Part shown: positions 1 to 6,469 of the stretch, one piece after another
Numbering within the stretch: the first letter of the stretch is position 1
How the letters are laid out: the number at the start of each line of letters is the position of its first letter
Source: Flavobacteriales bacterium
GTDB taxonomy: Bacteria; Bacteroidota; Bacteroidia; Flavobacteriales; Flavobacteriaceae
Reading direction: 5' to 3'
Assembly (NCBI GenBank): GCA_027065935.1
Contig: JAMONI010000262.1
Span: 1-8,989 of the forward strand
Length of the DNA: 8,989 nucleotides
Program-made: the position numbers and the translations under genes
The notes under the pieces: model-generated
Database searches by the model: none
Told to the model about the DNA's origin: nothing
What the model saw: the letters and a program-made list of their open reading frames with translations, nothing else

Positions 1-1
1 T

Positions 2-682
2 TACGTGGGAGTGACCACTTATACCGGAGGCGGAGTAGGCAGTTATCCCGACGGAAGTCAAGGCTATCAAATCTCAGATACCGACGGAAACTTCATTTTG
101 GAATTCGACGTAGTGGACCTCAGCGGATACAGCAACGTGGAAGTGATGGTAAACTACTTCATAAGAAGCACCGGATATGAAGGTGACGGTACGGTTAACG
201 ACAGCGGAAACGACCGGATGCGTATTTACATAAAAGACCTTACCAATAATGCCGAAATCGATATTTTGAACACTACCGGAAACGATATCAACGACTTGGG
301 TATCGAAGGCGTATGGCAACAAGGCATCGTTCCCTTACCCGACAATATTCAAGCCCAATTGGTGGTGGAAGTAAGAACCAATGGCGGAAGTGAAGCCTTA
401 TTTCTGGACCACATCGTGTTCGACCAAAACCTCAGCGTTAACGCCAATGACTTCGATAAATTCAAAATATATCCCAATCCCGTTACGTCCGATTACGTTT
501 ATATTAACTCCGAATTATCCGGACAAATGGATGTAAGCATTTACGATTTGCTGGGCAACGAAGTGTTAAGTCTTCAAACCGTAGGAAACAAAATCAACAT
601 TTCATCCCTCAATGAAGGCATTTACATCATCAAAATAACCCAAGAAGGAACCACATCCACCCGTAAGCTTATCGTAAAATAA
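2..682 (+). CDS. Secreted protein with T9SS C-terminal sorting domain (5' partial)
   Basis: This is the C-terminal part of an exported protein. The frame is open to the left edge of the window, and the GTG at position 5 is an internal valine, so the true start lies upstream. The visible part has two sections. The first, roughly 2-440, is rich in Gly, Asp, Asn and Thr with alternating hydrophobic residues, consistent with a beta-sandwich module (GYQISDTDG near the start, GYEGDGTVNDSGNDR in the middle). The second, roughly 459-679, begins with the hallmark FKIYPNPV, continues with DVSIYDLLGNEV and LNEGIYIIKI, and ends in RKLIVK. That is the type A sorting domain used by the Bacteroidetes type IX secretion system to carry cargo across the outer membrane to the cell surface or medium. 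No catalytic domain is visible, so the activity is unknown. A strong terminator follows directly. Confidence 0.88.
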   Translation, partial: YVGVTTYTGGGVGSYPDGSQGYQISDTDGNFILEFDVVDLSGYSNVEVMVNYFIRSTGYEGDGTVNDSGNDRMRIYIKDLTNNAEIDILNTTGNDINDLGIEGVWQQGIVPLPDNIQAQLVVEVRTNGGSEALFLDHIVFDQNLSVNANDFDKFKIYPNPVTSDYVYINSELSGQMDVSIYDLLGNEVLSLQTVGNKINISSLNEGIYIIKITQEGTTSTRKLIVK

Positions 683-712
683 ATTTTATTTATGACCTCA
701 TTGAAACTTATT

Positions 713-738
713 ACCGTCTCACCTCGAGACGGTTTTTT
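713..738 (+). terminator. Rho-independent terminator of the T9SS cargo gene
   Basis: Bases 713-720 (ACCGTCTC) pair perfectly with 726-733 (GAGACGGT), giving an 8-bp stem with a 5-nt loop, followed by a run of six T at 733-738. It lies 31 nt after the stop codon, so the upstream gene is separated transcriptionally from the rhodanese gene. Confidence 0.88.
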
Positions 739-757
739 CTATTTACCCGAATGTTCT

Positions 758-765
758 TAAATTTG
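758..765 (+). promoter_or_regulatory. Possible Bacteroidetes-type -7 element for the rhodanese operon
   Basis: TAAATTTG fits the TAnnTTTG consensus used by the Bacteroidetes primary sigma factor. It ends 16 nt before the rhodanese ATG, which implies a very short leader. No clear TTG -33 box is seen at the usual spacing; that position falls in the T-tract of the preceding terminator. Confidence 0.45.
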
Positions 766-781
766 CCGAAAAATCATCAAA

Positions 782-1171
782 ATGAAGAAGTTCCTGATTC
801 CTGTCATAATTATATTGTTTTTTACTTCATTACAAGGCAAAGGTTCATTGGTGTCGGTGACTGCCGATGAGTTCGAGGCCTACATAAAAAAATACGGCAC
901 CGAACAACTCTTAGACGTCCGCACACCGCAAGAATACGACTTGGGCCATATTCCCGGCGCCAAACTGGTCAATATCTACGATTCGGATTTCAAACAAAAA
1001 ATCGCCGCTTTAAACTTTTCCAAATCCAAACCCGTTTTGATTTATTGCCGGAGCGGCAACAGAAGTTTGGTGGCCGGACGATACTTGGCCGAACAAGGTT
1101 TTCAGGTAATCAATCTCAAATACGGCATTAAAGATTGGGTGTTAAAAAACAAACCGGTAGATAAAAAATAA
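782..1171 (+). CDS. Exported single-domain rhodanese-like protein
   Basis: A 129-residue protein. Residues 1-19 form a signal peptide (MKK, then a hydrophobic run through FFTSLQG), so the protein should act in the periplasm. The rest is one rhodanese domain: LLDVRTPQEYDLGHIPGA at 43-60 is the conserved CH2A-like region, and YCRSGNRS at 88-95 is the active-site loop with the catalytic Cys89. The domain ends with NLKYGIKDW. Rhodaneses carry a persulfide on this cysteine and pass sulfane sulfur to acceptors such as cyanide, thiols or partner proteins. The natural substrate is not evident here. The ATG at 782 is preceded by an A-rich leader without a Shine-Dalgarno. The next gene, a c-type haem lipoprotein, starts 4 nt after the stop, so the two are very likely cotranscribed. 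Confidence 0.9.
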   Translation: MKKFLIPVIIILFFTSLQGKGSLVSVTADEFEAYIKKYGTEQLLDVRTPQEYDLGHIPGAKLVNIYDSDFKQKIAALNFSKSKPVLIYCRSGNRSLVAGRYLAEQGFQVINLKYGIKDWVLKNKPVDKK

Positions 1172-1175
1172 CATC

Positions 1176-1850
1176 ATGAAAAAAACAATCCTAATCCTGT
1201 TGGTCCTTTCATCGATTTTTTATGCTTGTACCGAATCCGCAAGCCGCAAGCCCGAAAAATCACAGCTTGAAATAAACAAAGAAAACGCCGAAAAAGACAA
1301 AGGCGACCACGTAACCGATGCCCGCTTGATTCCGCCCTTAACTTCCGGACAAAAAAAACAATATATCGACAGTGCCAAGTTTGTAGCCAAAACGGCATTC
1401 AACATTTTTTCATCCCATTTAAAGCGGTTGTTTGAAGAAAAACACCCCGTGGAAGCCTTAAGCTTTTGCAAAGAAAATGCCTTGCGCATCACCGACAGTC
1501 TGTCAAAGGCCCACGGCGTCAGTATAAAACGCACCTCGTTTCGCCTGCGCAATCCGGATAACAAACCCACCGAGCAGGAAGAAAAAGTAATGGAGATATT
1601 CAAAGAGCGCATACACAAAAACCTCAAGCCCGAGCCGTATGTTCACTATGACGAATACGGAAATCCGCACGTATATTTACCCATCATCGTTCAGGAAAAA
1701 TGCCTGATGTGTCACGGGGACCCCAACAAAGAAATTCCCGAAGAAATCGTGCAAAAATTAGCCGAACTCTACCCGTCCGACAAAGCCATTTTTTTCAAAA
1801 AAGGAGATTTGAGAGGAATTTGGTCTATTAAATTCCCCAAAAAGAATTAA
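1176..1850 (+). CDS. DUF3365 (Tll0287-like) c-type haem lipoprotein
   Basis: A 224-residue lipoprotein. Residues 1-17 are a signal peptide and FYAC places the lipidated cysteine at Cys18. A charged, probably flexible stretch follows to about residue 55. The DUF3365 domain covers the rest: ALSFCKENA near 94-102, IKRTSFRLRNPDNKP at 117-131, and the haem-attachment motif CLMCH at 176-180, followed by LRGIWSIKF. In the structurally studied relative Tll0287 the haem sits in a PAS-like fold with an unusual Cys/His axial pair. By analogy, recalled from memory, Cys98 and His180 are the likely ligands here. The family is thought to act in redox or gas sensing or in electron transfer; which applies here is unknown. 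The ATG lies 4 nt after the rhodanese stop, and a cytochrome c lipoprotein follows. Confidence 0.85.
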   Translation: MKKTILILLVLSSIFYACTESASRKPEKSQLEINKENAEKDKGDHVTDARLIPPLTSGQKKQYIDSAKFVAKTAFNIFSSHLKRLFEEKHPVEALSFCKENALRITDSLSKAHGVSIKRTSFRLRNPDNKPTEQEEKVMEIFKERIHKNLKPEPYVHYDEYGNPHVYLPIIVQEKCLMCHGDPNKEIPEEIVQKLAELYPSDKAIFFKKGDLRGIWSIKFPKKN

Positions 1851-1880
1851 CAAGAGTGCATATTGAAAACAAAAAAATCA

Positions 1881-1888
1881 TATATTTG
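1881..1888 (+). promoter_or_regulatory. Bacteroidetes-type -7 element for the cytochrome c gene
   Basis: TATATTTG is a perfect TAnnTTTG match and ends 19 nt before the chosen ATG at 1908. A TTG at 1863-1865 could serve as the -33 box, although the 15-bp spacing is a little short. The same ten bases, TATATTTGCA, precede two other genes in this window. Confidence 0.65.
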
Positions 1889-1907
1889 CACAACAAAAAT
1901 AAACAGT

Positions 1908-2378
1908 ATGAGAACATTAGCATTATTATTCACGGCTGCCTTGATGATCAGTTTGGCATCATGCGGCGGTAACGAAAAAAAAGAAGACAAAGCCCAAGAG
2001 GTCAAAGAAGCGGTTGAACAAAAAGCCGACGAAGTAAAGCAAGAAGCTCAAGAAGCGGTTGAACAAAAGGCCGAAGAAACCAAAGCCGAAGAAGGCACCT
2101 CCGCGGCAGGTGACGTTGACGGTGGTAAATTGTATGCCGACAGCGGTTGTACGGCTTGCCACAAGGAAGAACAAAAATCCATCGGACCTTCCATGAAAGA
2201 AATCGCAGCCGCTTATTCCGGCAAAGAAGACCAACTCATTAAATTCCTCAAAGGCGAAAGCGAAGCCATCGTGGATCCCGCTCAATTTGCCGTTATGCAA
2301 CCCAATTTGGAAATCACCAAAAAAATGGATGACGGCAGCGTAAAAGCCATCGCCGACTACATCATGTCGTTCAAATAA
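1908..2378 (+). CDS. Small lipoprotein cytochrome c with repetitive charged linker
   Basis: A 156-residue monohaem cytochrome c. The ATG at 1908 is chosen because a lipoprotein signal follows at once (hydrophobic 4-18, SLASC with lipidated Cys19). An upstream in-frame TTG at 1863 lies in the promoter and would add residues that spoil the signal. Residues 22-65 form a Glu/Lys/Ala-rich linker, probably helical, with two 15-residue repeats (31-45 and 46-60, core EAVEQKA). The class I cytochrome domain follows: GGKLYADSGCTACH with CTACH at 81-85 binding haem, IGPSM at 92-96, a probable axial Met130 in VMQPN, and the C-terminal helix AIADYIMSF. It should be an envelope-tethered electron carrier. 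It has its own promoter and terminator, and its neighbours upstream are another haem lipoprotein and a rhodanese. Confidence 0.9.
   Translation: MRTLALLFTAALMISLASCGGNEKKEDKAQEVKEAVEQKADEVKQEAQEAVEQKAEETKAEEGTSAAGDVDGGKLYADSGCTACHKEEQKSIGPSMKEIAAAYSGKEDQLIKFLKGESEAIVDPAQFAVMQPNLEITKKMDDGSVKAIADYIMSFK
1998..2087 (+). repeat. Two tandem 45-bp repeats encoding the cytochrome linker
   Basis: Units 1998-2042 and 2043-2087 each encode 15 residues. The core of 25 bases at 2005-2029 recurs at 2050-2074 with a single mismatch (A2024 against G2069). The repeat lengthens the helical Glu/Lys linker between the lipid anchor and the haem domain. The near identity at DNA level points to recent duplication. 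Confidence 0.85.
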
Positions 2379-2403
2379 GATTTCATAATTTGTTTTAATC
2401 CGG

Positions 2404-2431
2404 AGCAACCGTATATTCGGTTGCTTTTTTT
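2404..2431 (+). terminator. Rho-independent terminator of the cytochrome c gene
   Basis: Bases 2404-2411 (AGCAACCG) pair perfectly with 2418-2425 (CGGTTGCT), giving an 8-bp stem with a 6-nt loop and seven T at 2425-2431. The last T is also the first base of the next gene's -7 element. Confidence 0.9.
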
Positions 2432-2438
2432 ATATTTG
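2431..2438 (+). promoter_or_regulatory. Bacteroidetes-type -7 element for the DUF3078 gene
   Basis: TATATTTG is a perfect TAnnTTTG match located 33 nt before the ATG at 2472. No good TTG -33 box is seen at 17-20 bp spacing, because that space is taken by the terminator hairpin. Promoter and terminator are fused. Confidence 0.6.
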
Positions 2439-2471
2439 CATTCCGAAATTATTAATAAAACATTTAGACTT

Positions 2472-3323
2472 ATGAAAAAAGCAGTTTTGATCGCACTGGT
2501 CGTCTTAGCAAGTTTACAATTGAGCCAAGCCCAGGAAAAAGAAGCCGGTAAAACATCTCCTTGGAAAAAAGGCGGACATTTCGGATTGATATTCGCACAA
2601 TCCGCATTTAAAAACTGGACTCAAGGCGGTGAAGATGCCATGAGCGGTAATTTAAAAATCAACTACGACATCAATTATAAAAAAGACAAACACGACTGGG
2701 CCACCAAGTTTATCGTAAACTACGGCATTACCCGAATCGGCGGAATTAACAAAAAAACCGACGATTTGTTTGAGGTAAATTCCATTTACGGGCGCAAAAT
2801 CAATGAAGCTTGGAACTTTACGTTCTACGGCAACTTTAAAACGCAGTTCACCACCGGTTATGACTACACAACCACACCGTTTGTCAAAGTTTCCAACTCC
2901 TTTGCTCCGGCATTTTTGTCTTTCGGTCCGGGGTTGTCCTACAAAAAAAGCGATAATTTCTACATCAACTATGCTCCCGTGACTTCCAAATTCGTCATCG
3001 TAACCGACGCCGACTTAAACGCTCTGGGGGCCTACGGCGTAGAGCCCGGAAAAAGCATGCGATACGAATTCGGTTCCAATTTCCAAATGTTCTTCAAGTT
3101 CGACCTGATGAAAAACGTTACGGTGGAAAATACGCTCAACCTCTTCAGTAACTACCTGGACCAACCGCAAAACGTCGATGTGGACAACCTGTTTGGCTTA
3201 CGCATGAAGGTCAACAAATTTTTATCCGCCGGATTAACACTCCGAACGGTGTATGACGACAATACCGTGAAGCGCGTTCAACTGTCCGAAGTGTTCGGCG
3301 TTGAATTCGGATTCGATTTTTAA
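2472..3323 (+). CDS. DUF3078 family outer-membrane beta-barrel-like protein
   Basis: A 283-residue exported protein of unknown function. The ATG at 2472 gives a textbook signal peptide (MKKAVLIALVVLASLQLSQA, cleavage after Ala20). The earlier in-frame TTG at 2421 sits in the terminator stem and is rejected. The mature protein begins with WKKGGHFGLIF, and the segment FKNWTQGGEDAMSGNLKINYD at 47-67 is characteristic of DUF3078. The remainder alternates polar and hydrophobic residues in strands rich in Tyr, Phe and Asn and ends in EFGFDF, as expected for a beta-barrel whose last residue is aromatic. The family is found in Bacteroidetes and has no established role that I know of. It has its own promoter. 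It converges on a second barrel gene, and the two stop codons overlap. Confidence 0.85.
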   Translation: MKKAVLIALVVLASLQLSQAQEKEAGKTSPWKKGGHFGLIFAQSAFKNWTQGGEDAMSGNLKINYDINYKKDKHDWATKFIVNYGITRIGGINKKTDDLFEVNSIYGRKINEAWNFTFYGNFKTQFTTGYDYTTTPFVKVSNSFAPAFLSFGPGLSYKKSDNFYINYAPVTSKFVIVTDADLNALGAYGVEPGKSMRYEFGSNFQMFFKFDLMKNVTVENTLNLFSNYLDQPQNVDVDNLFGLRMKVNKFLSAGLTLRTVYDDNTVKRVQLSEVFGVEFGFDF

Positions 3324-4033
3324 AGAAAACTCAGCATAACCCCGAAGCGAATATCCTGCATGGGAATGTGCGTATCGTTAACCTTTACTTCCGGGCTGAA
3401 CAAATCGTTCAGCCCGAAGTATATATAGCCGTTCAAATCGGCATAGCCGGCATACAAATGAATCCCGTATTGATATTTGGAAGGAATCGAGTGAAGATTC
3501 CGGTACTTAATGGAAACATTGGCATTTTCAAACTCCGAAAAAGCCGATAAAACATAGCCGAAAGTCAAACCGGCATATAAACGCCAAAACTTAAACTTAT
3601 CGGCCTTACTGCCCCTAAGCCGAAGTTCCAAAGGCACAATCAAACGCTTGATTCCGAACGCATTAATCCTATAATAATCCGGGTCTAATAATTCAAAACC
3701 AATCGCACCCGACTGCTCATCAACCTTGATGCGTAAATTCTGAAAATAAATGGTTCTTTCAAAACCCAAGCCCACGCCCAAACCTATATTACGGCGGACA
3801 TTGAGCGGAATATCTCTAATGAATCCGAACGAAACGGAATTGGAAAATCCCTGTTGCTTGATACCCGGATACAGATTTTTGAGCGTTACGTACGAAAGCT
3901 GAAAAAAAAGCTGATCTTCCAAATATTTTCTGTCCGCTTCCGGTAAATTTTCCGAAGCCGGACGGTCTTGCTGTGCGTTTAGTACCAAGGGAAAAGCAAG
4001 AACAAGCAGCAAAATCCTTAACATCGAACGCAT
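3320..4033 (-). CDS. PorT-like outer-membrane beta-barrel protein
   Basis: A 237-residue protein with signal peptide 1-20 (hydrophobic core LRILLLVLAFPLVLNA, probably cleaved before QQ). The ATG at 4033 is preferred over an in-frame TTG at 4039; a second ATG at 4024 is also possible. The mature part has the pattern of a Bacteroidetes porin/PorT-like barrel: YLEDQLFFQLSYVTLKNL, then GFIRDIPLNVRRNIGLGVGLGFE around 70-92, YFQNLRI, IVPLELRLRG, and a final strand RFGVMLSFL. PorT of Porphyromonas gingivalis has similar size and topology and is needed for gingipain secretion by T9SS. Whether this member is the true T9SS component or a general family barrel cannot be decided from the sequence alone. 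The gene is divergent from pyrH and convergent with the DUF3078 gene. Confidence 0.75.
   Translation of the reverse strand: MRSMLRILLLVLAFPLVLNAQQDRPASENLPEADRKYLEDQLFFQLSYVTLKNLYPGIKQQGFSNSVSFGFIRDIPLNVRRNIGLGVGLGFERTIYFQNLRIKVDEQSGAIGFELLDPDYYRINAFGIKRLIVPLELRLRGSKADKFKFWRLYAGLTFGYVLSAFSEFENANVSIKYRNLHSIPSKYQYGIHLYAGYADLNGYIYFGLNDLFSPEVKVNDTHIPMQDIRFGVMLSFL
3386..3421. repeat. Strong intragenic hairpin near the convergent gene junction
   Basis: Bases 3392-3401 (CGGGCTGAAC) pair perfectly with 3407-3416 across a 5-nt loop. After one bulged C at 3391 the stem continues for 5 bp (3386-3390 with 3417-3421), making 15 bp in all. It lies inside the PorT-like coding region (residues about 205-216) and begins about 62 nt after the stop of the convergent DUF3078 gene. 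No T-tract follows on either strand, so it is not a classical terminator. Confidence 0.8.
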
Positions 4034-4049
4034 AACCAAAAAATTTTAG

Positions 4050-4057
4050 TAAATTTA
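4050..4057. promoter_or_regulatory. Palindromic AT box in the divergent PorT-like/pyrH promoter region
   Basis: TAAATTTA is self-complementary and matches seven of eight positions of TAnnTTTG on both strands. It lies 16 nt from the ATG of the - strand barrel gene and 27 nt from the ATG of pyrH. The 51-bp gap between these genes must hold both promoters. No clear -33 boxes are visible. Confidence 0.3.
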
Positions 4058-4084
4058 AACATTAAAATCGAAGTAAAGTACGCA

Positions 4085-4795
4085 ATGGCTTCCAAATCGA
4101 GAATATTAATCAAACTCAGCGGCGAGTATTTGGCGGGTAATCAAAAAAACGGCCTCCACGCCGAAACCGTGCAACGCATTATAAAAGAAATTATCACGTT
4201 GGTTAACAACAATATAGAGGTGGGAATCGTGGTGGGCGGAGGAAACTTTTTCAGAGGAATAACCGGATTGGAAGAAGGCATCGGGCGCGTGGACGGCGAC
4301 TATATGGGAATGCTGGCTACCGTGATGAACGCCGTGGCACTAAAAAATTTTTTTAAAAAAAACGGACAGAAAGCCCGTGTGATGAGTGCCTTACGGGTAG
4401 AAAAACTTACCGAAGCCCTCTATCCTGTCAAGGCCATTGAAAAGATGCAACAAAAAGAAGTGATTATATTTGCAGGCGGGACGGGCAACCCGTTTTTCAC
4501 TACGGACACGGCCGGTGTATTACGTGCCATCGAAATCAAAGCCGATATGATGCTCAAAGCCACCCGGGTGGACGGCGTTTATTCGGATGACCCCGAAAAA
4601 AATCCGAAAGCTACCCAATACGATACGTTGACTTATGACGAAGCCTTGCAAAAAGGACTCAAAATCATGGACGGTACGGCCTTTGCCTTAGCCAAAGAAA
4701 ACGGCCTGCAAATTGTAGTTTTTAATCTTAACCGGCCTAACGCATTGGTTGACATCGTGTTGGGCGAAAAAAAAATAGGGACACGCATCAAATAA
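4085..4795 (+). CDS. pyrH: Uridylate (UMP) kinase
   Basis: A 236-residue cytosolic enzyme that phosphorylates UMP to UDP with ATP, the step leading to UTP and CTP. It belongs to the amino-acid-kinase fold and is hexameric in bacteria. Family motifs are all present: KLSGE at 10-14, GGGNFFRG at 51-58, the UMP-binding stretch YMGMLATVMNAVAL at 73-86, GGTGNPFFTTDTA at 131-143, LKATRVDGVYSDDP at 157-170, and IMDGTAFALAKENGL near 194-208. Length agrees with the family. The ATG at 4085 places KLSGE ten residues in, as in many bacterial forms. It begins a same-strand cluster with frr (14 nt downstream) and recA. A pyrH-frr pairing is common in bacteria and links pyrimidine supply with translation. 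Confidence 0.97.
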   Translation: MASKSRILIKLSGEYLAGNQKNGLHAETVQRIIKEIITLVNNNIEVGIVVGGGNFFRGITGLEEGIGRVDGDYMGMLATVMNAVALKNFFKKNGQKARVMSALRVEKLTEALYPVKAIEKMQQKEVIIFAGGTGNPFFTTDTAGVLRAIEIKADMMLKATRVDGVYSDDPEKNPKATQYDTLTYDEALQKGLKIMDGTAFALAKENGLQIVVFNLNRPNALVDIVLGEKKIGTRIK

Positions 4796-4809
4796 AAAAA
4801 TATAAAACC

Positions 4810-5376
4810 ATGAACGAAGAACTGTCGCTTATTTTTGAAGAAGCCAAAGAACACATGGAAAAAAGCCTGGAATTTTTTGCCCACGAACTGGTGGGAATCC
4901 GGGCGGGAAAAGCCTCTCCTGCAATGCTTGAAGGCGTTGAGGTGGACTATTACGGCGCTATGACGCCACTCAATCAAGTGGCCAACATTAACGTTCGCGA
5001 TGCACAAACCATGACCGTGCAAGTATGGGACAGGAACATGTTGCAAGCGGTGGAAAAAGCCATCAGAGACGCCAACTTGGGATTTAACCCCGTGAACAAC
5101 GGCGAAATGCTCATCATCAACGTGCCGCCCCTCACCGAAGAACGGCGCAAACAATTGGCCAAAAAAGCACGCGAAGAAGCCGAAAAAGCACGCATCAGCA
5201 TCCGAAACATCAGAAAAGACGCCAAAAAGCACATCGAACGTTTGGAAAAAGACAAAATCATCTCGGAAGACATGACCAAAAACGCCTTGGACGACCTGCA
5301 AAAACTCACCGACGAATACATCAAAAAAGTGGACGATAAATTATCCAAAAAAGAAAAGGACATTTTAACCGTTTAA
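4810..5376 (+). CDS. frr: Ribosome recycling factor
   Basis: A 188-residue protein, close to the usual 185. With EF-G it splits post-termination 70S ribosomes into subunits so that they can start a new round. The L-shaped, tRNA-like fold is readable from the sequence: a long helical domain I at 1-30 and 106-188, and a beta-rich domain II between. Diagnostic segments are GIRAGKASPAML at 29-40, YYGAMTPLNQVANINV at 47-62, VPPLTEERRKQLAK at 105-118, and the basic SIRNIRKDAKK at 130-140 containing the Arg important for ribosome binding. The leader is A-rich with no Shine-Dalgarno, typical of Bacteroidetes. It lies 14 nt after pyrH and 15 nt before recA, so the three are probably one transcript. 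Confidence 0.97.
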   Translation: MNEELSLIFEEAKEHMEKSLEFFAHELVGIRAGKASPAMLEGVEVDYYGAMTPLNQVANINVRDAQTMTVQVWDRNMLQAVEKAIRDANLGFNPVNNGEMLIINVPPLTEERRKQLAKKAREEAEKARISIRNIRKDAKKHIERLEKDKIISEDMTKNALDDLQKLTDEYIKKVDDKLSKKEKDILTV

Positions 5377-5391
5377 CAAAAACTTACACGA

Positions 5392-6432
5392 ATGGCTAAA
5401 AAAGAAAAAGAAACCAACAAAGAACGCGAAGCGCGATTGAAAGCCTTGCAACTAACTTTGGATAAACTGGAGAAAACTTACGGCAAAGGAACCGTAATGA
5501 AACTGGGAGACGACGCCGTGGACGACATGGATGTGATTCCGAGCGGTTCCATCGGATTGGACCTGGCTTTGGGCGTAGGCGGATATCCGCGCGGTCGCGT
5601 CATAGAAATTTTCGGTCCCGAATCGTCGGGAAAAACCACCTTGGCCCTACACGCCATAGCCGAAGCGCAAAAAGACGGAGGTATCGCAGCCTTTATCGAT
5701 GCGGAACACGCCTTCGACCGTCATTATGCGCAAAACCTCGGTGTGGATTTGGAAAATCTCATTATCTCACAACCCGACTACGGCGAACAGGCTTTGGAAA
5801 TCGTGGACAACCTCATCCGTTCGGGCGCCATAGACATCGTGGTGGTGGATTCGGTGGCCGCCCTTACGCCCAAAAGTGAAATCGAAGGAGAAATGGGCGA
5901 CAGCAAAATGGGATTGCAAGCAAGACTTATGTCACAGGCTTTGCGAAAACTCACGGCCAACATTTCCCGTACCAACTCCACGGTTATTTTTATTAACCAA
6001 CTGAGAGAAAAAATCGGCATTACATTCGGCAACCCCGAAACAACCACCGGTGGTAACGCTTTGAAATTTTATGCCTCGCAACGTTTGGACGTAAGGCGCA
6101 GCGTAACCATCAAAGACAGTAAAGGGGAAATCATAGGCAACCGAACCCGGGTCAAAATAGTAAAAAATAAAGTGGCACCACCATTCAAAACCGCCGAGTT
6201 CGATATAATGTACGGAAAAGGTATTTCGCGCACGGGTGAAGTTCTGGACTGGGCCGTGGAACTGGGCATCGTCCAAAAAAGCGGAGCTTGGTTCAGCTAT
6301 GACGGCACCAAACTCGGACAAGGGCGTGACAAAGTCAAACAAGCTCTTGAAGACAACCCGGAACTCTTGGAAGAATTGGAAGCCAAAATTTACGAGGCTT
6401 TAAACCCAAATGAATCCCCAACGCAACCGTAA
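5392..6432 (+). CDS. recA: Recombinase A
   Basis: A 346-residue DNA-dependent ATPase that forms filaments on single-stranded DNA and drives homologous pairing and strand exchange in recombination and repair. Visible elements in order: N-terminal helix (1-30) with the polymerisation region, Walker [10 protein letters not shown] at 75-83, Walker B DIVVVD at 148-153, DNA-binding loop L1 around [20 protein letters not shown] at 165-184, INQLREKIG at 201-209 with loop L2 [14 protein letters not shown] at 213-226, and the C-terminal domain ending in an acidic/polar tail. Length is normal. One mild oddity is Gln230 in ASQRLDVRR, where most RecA proteins have Val. No SOS box is seen in the 15-nt gap to frr, so expression probably follows the pyrH-frr transcript. 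A strong terminator follows. Confidence 0.98.
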   Translation: MAKKEKETNKEREARLKALQLTLDKLEKTYGKGTVMKLGDDAVDDMDVIPSGSIGLDLALGVGGYPRGRVIEIFGPESSGKTTLALHAIAEAQKDGGIAAFIDAEHAFDRHYAQNLGVDLENLIISQPDYGEQALEIVDNLIRSGAIDIVVVDSVAALTPKSEIEGEMGDSKMGLQARLMSQALRKLTANISRTNSTVIFINQLREKIGITFGNPETTTGGNALKFYASQRLDVRRSVTIKDSKGEIIGNRTRVKIVKNKVAPPFKTAEFDIMYGKGISRTGEVLDWAVELGIVQKSGAWFSYDGTKLGQGRDKVKQALEDNPELLEELEAKIYEALNPNESPTQP

Positions 6433-6441
6433 CCACTTAAC

Positions 6442-6469
6442 AAGCGACCCGGAAAAGGTCGCTTTTTTT
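6442..6469 (+). terminator. Rho-independent terminator of pyrH-frr-recA
   Basis: Bases 6442-6449 (AAGCGACC) pair perfectly with 6457-6464 (GGTCGCTT), giving an 8-bp stem with a 7-nt loop and seven T at 6463-6469. It begins 10 nt after the recA stop. Confidence 0.92.

Noticed and set aside
1863..1907. Upstream TTG start for the cytochrome c gene
   Set aside because: It would put the promoter -7 box inside the gene and place 15 polar residues before the lipoprotein signal; the ATG at 1908 gives a proper lipobox.
2421..2471. Upstream TTG start for the DUF3078 gene
   Set aside because: The TTG lies in the terminator stem and the extension would cover the promoter; the ATG at 2472 gives a clean signal peptide.
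4034..4039. TTG start two codons before the PorT-like ATG
   Set aside because: The ATG at 4033 follows immediately and gives a standard signal peptide.
4633..5301. Long - strand open frame opposite pyrH/frr
   Set aside because: Shadow of two well-supported genes; its composition mirrors their codons and it shows no family features. The same applies to other antisense frames over frr, recA and the cytochrome gene.
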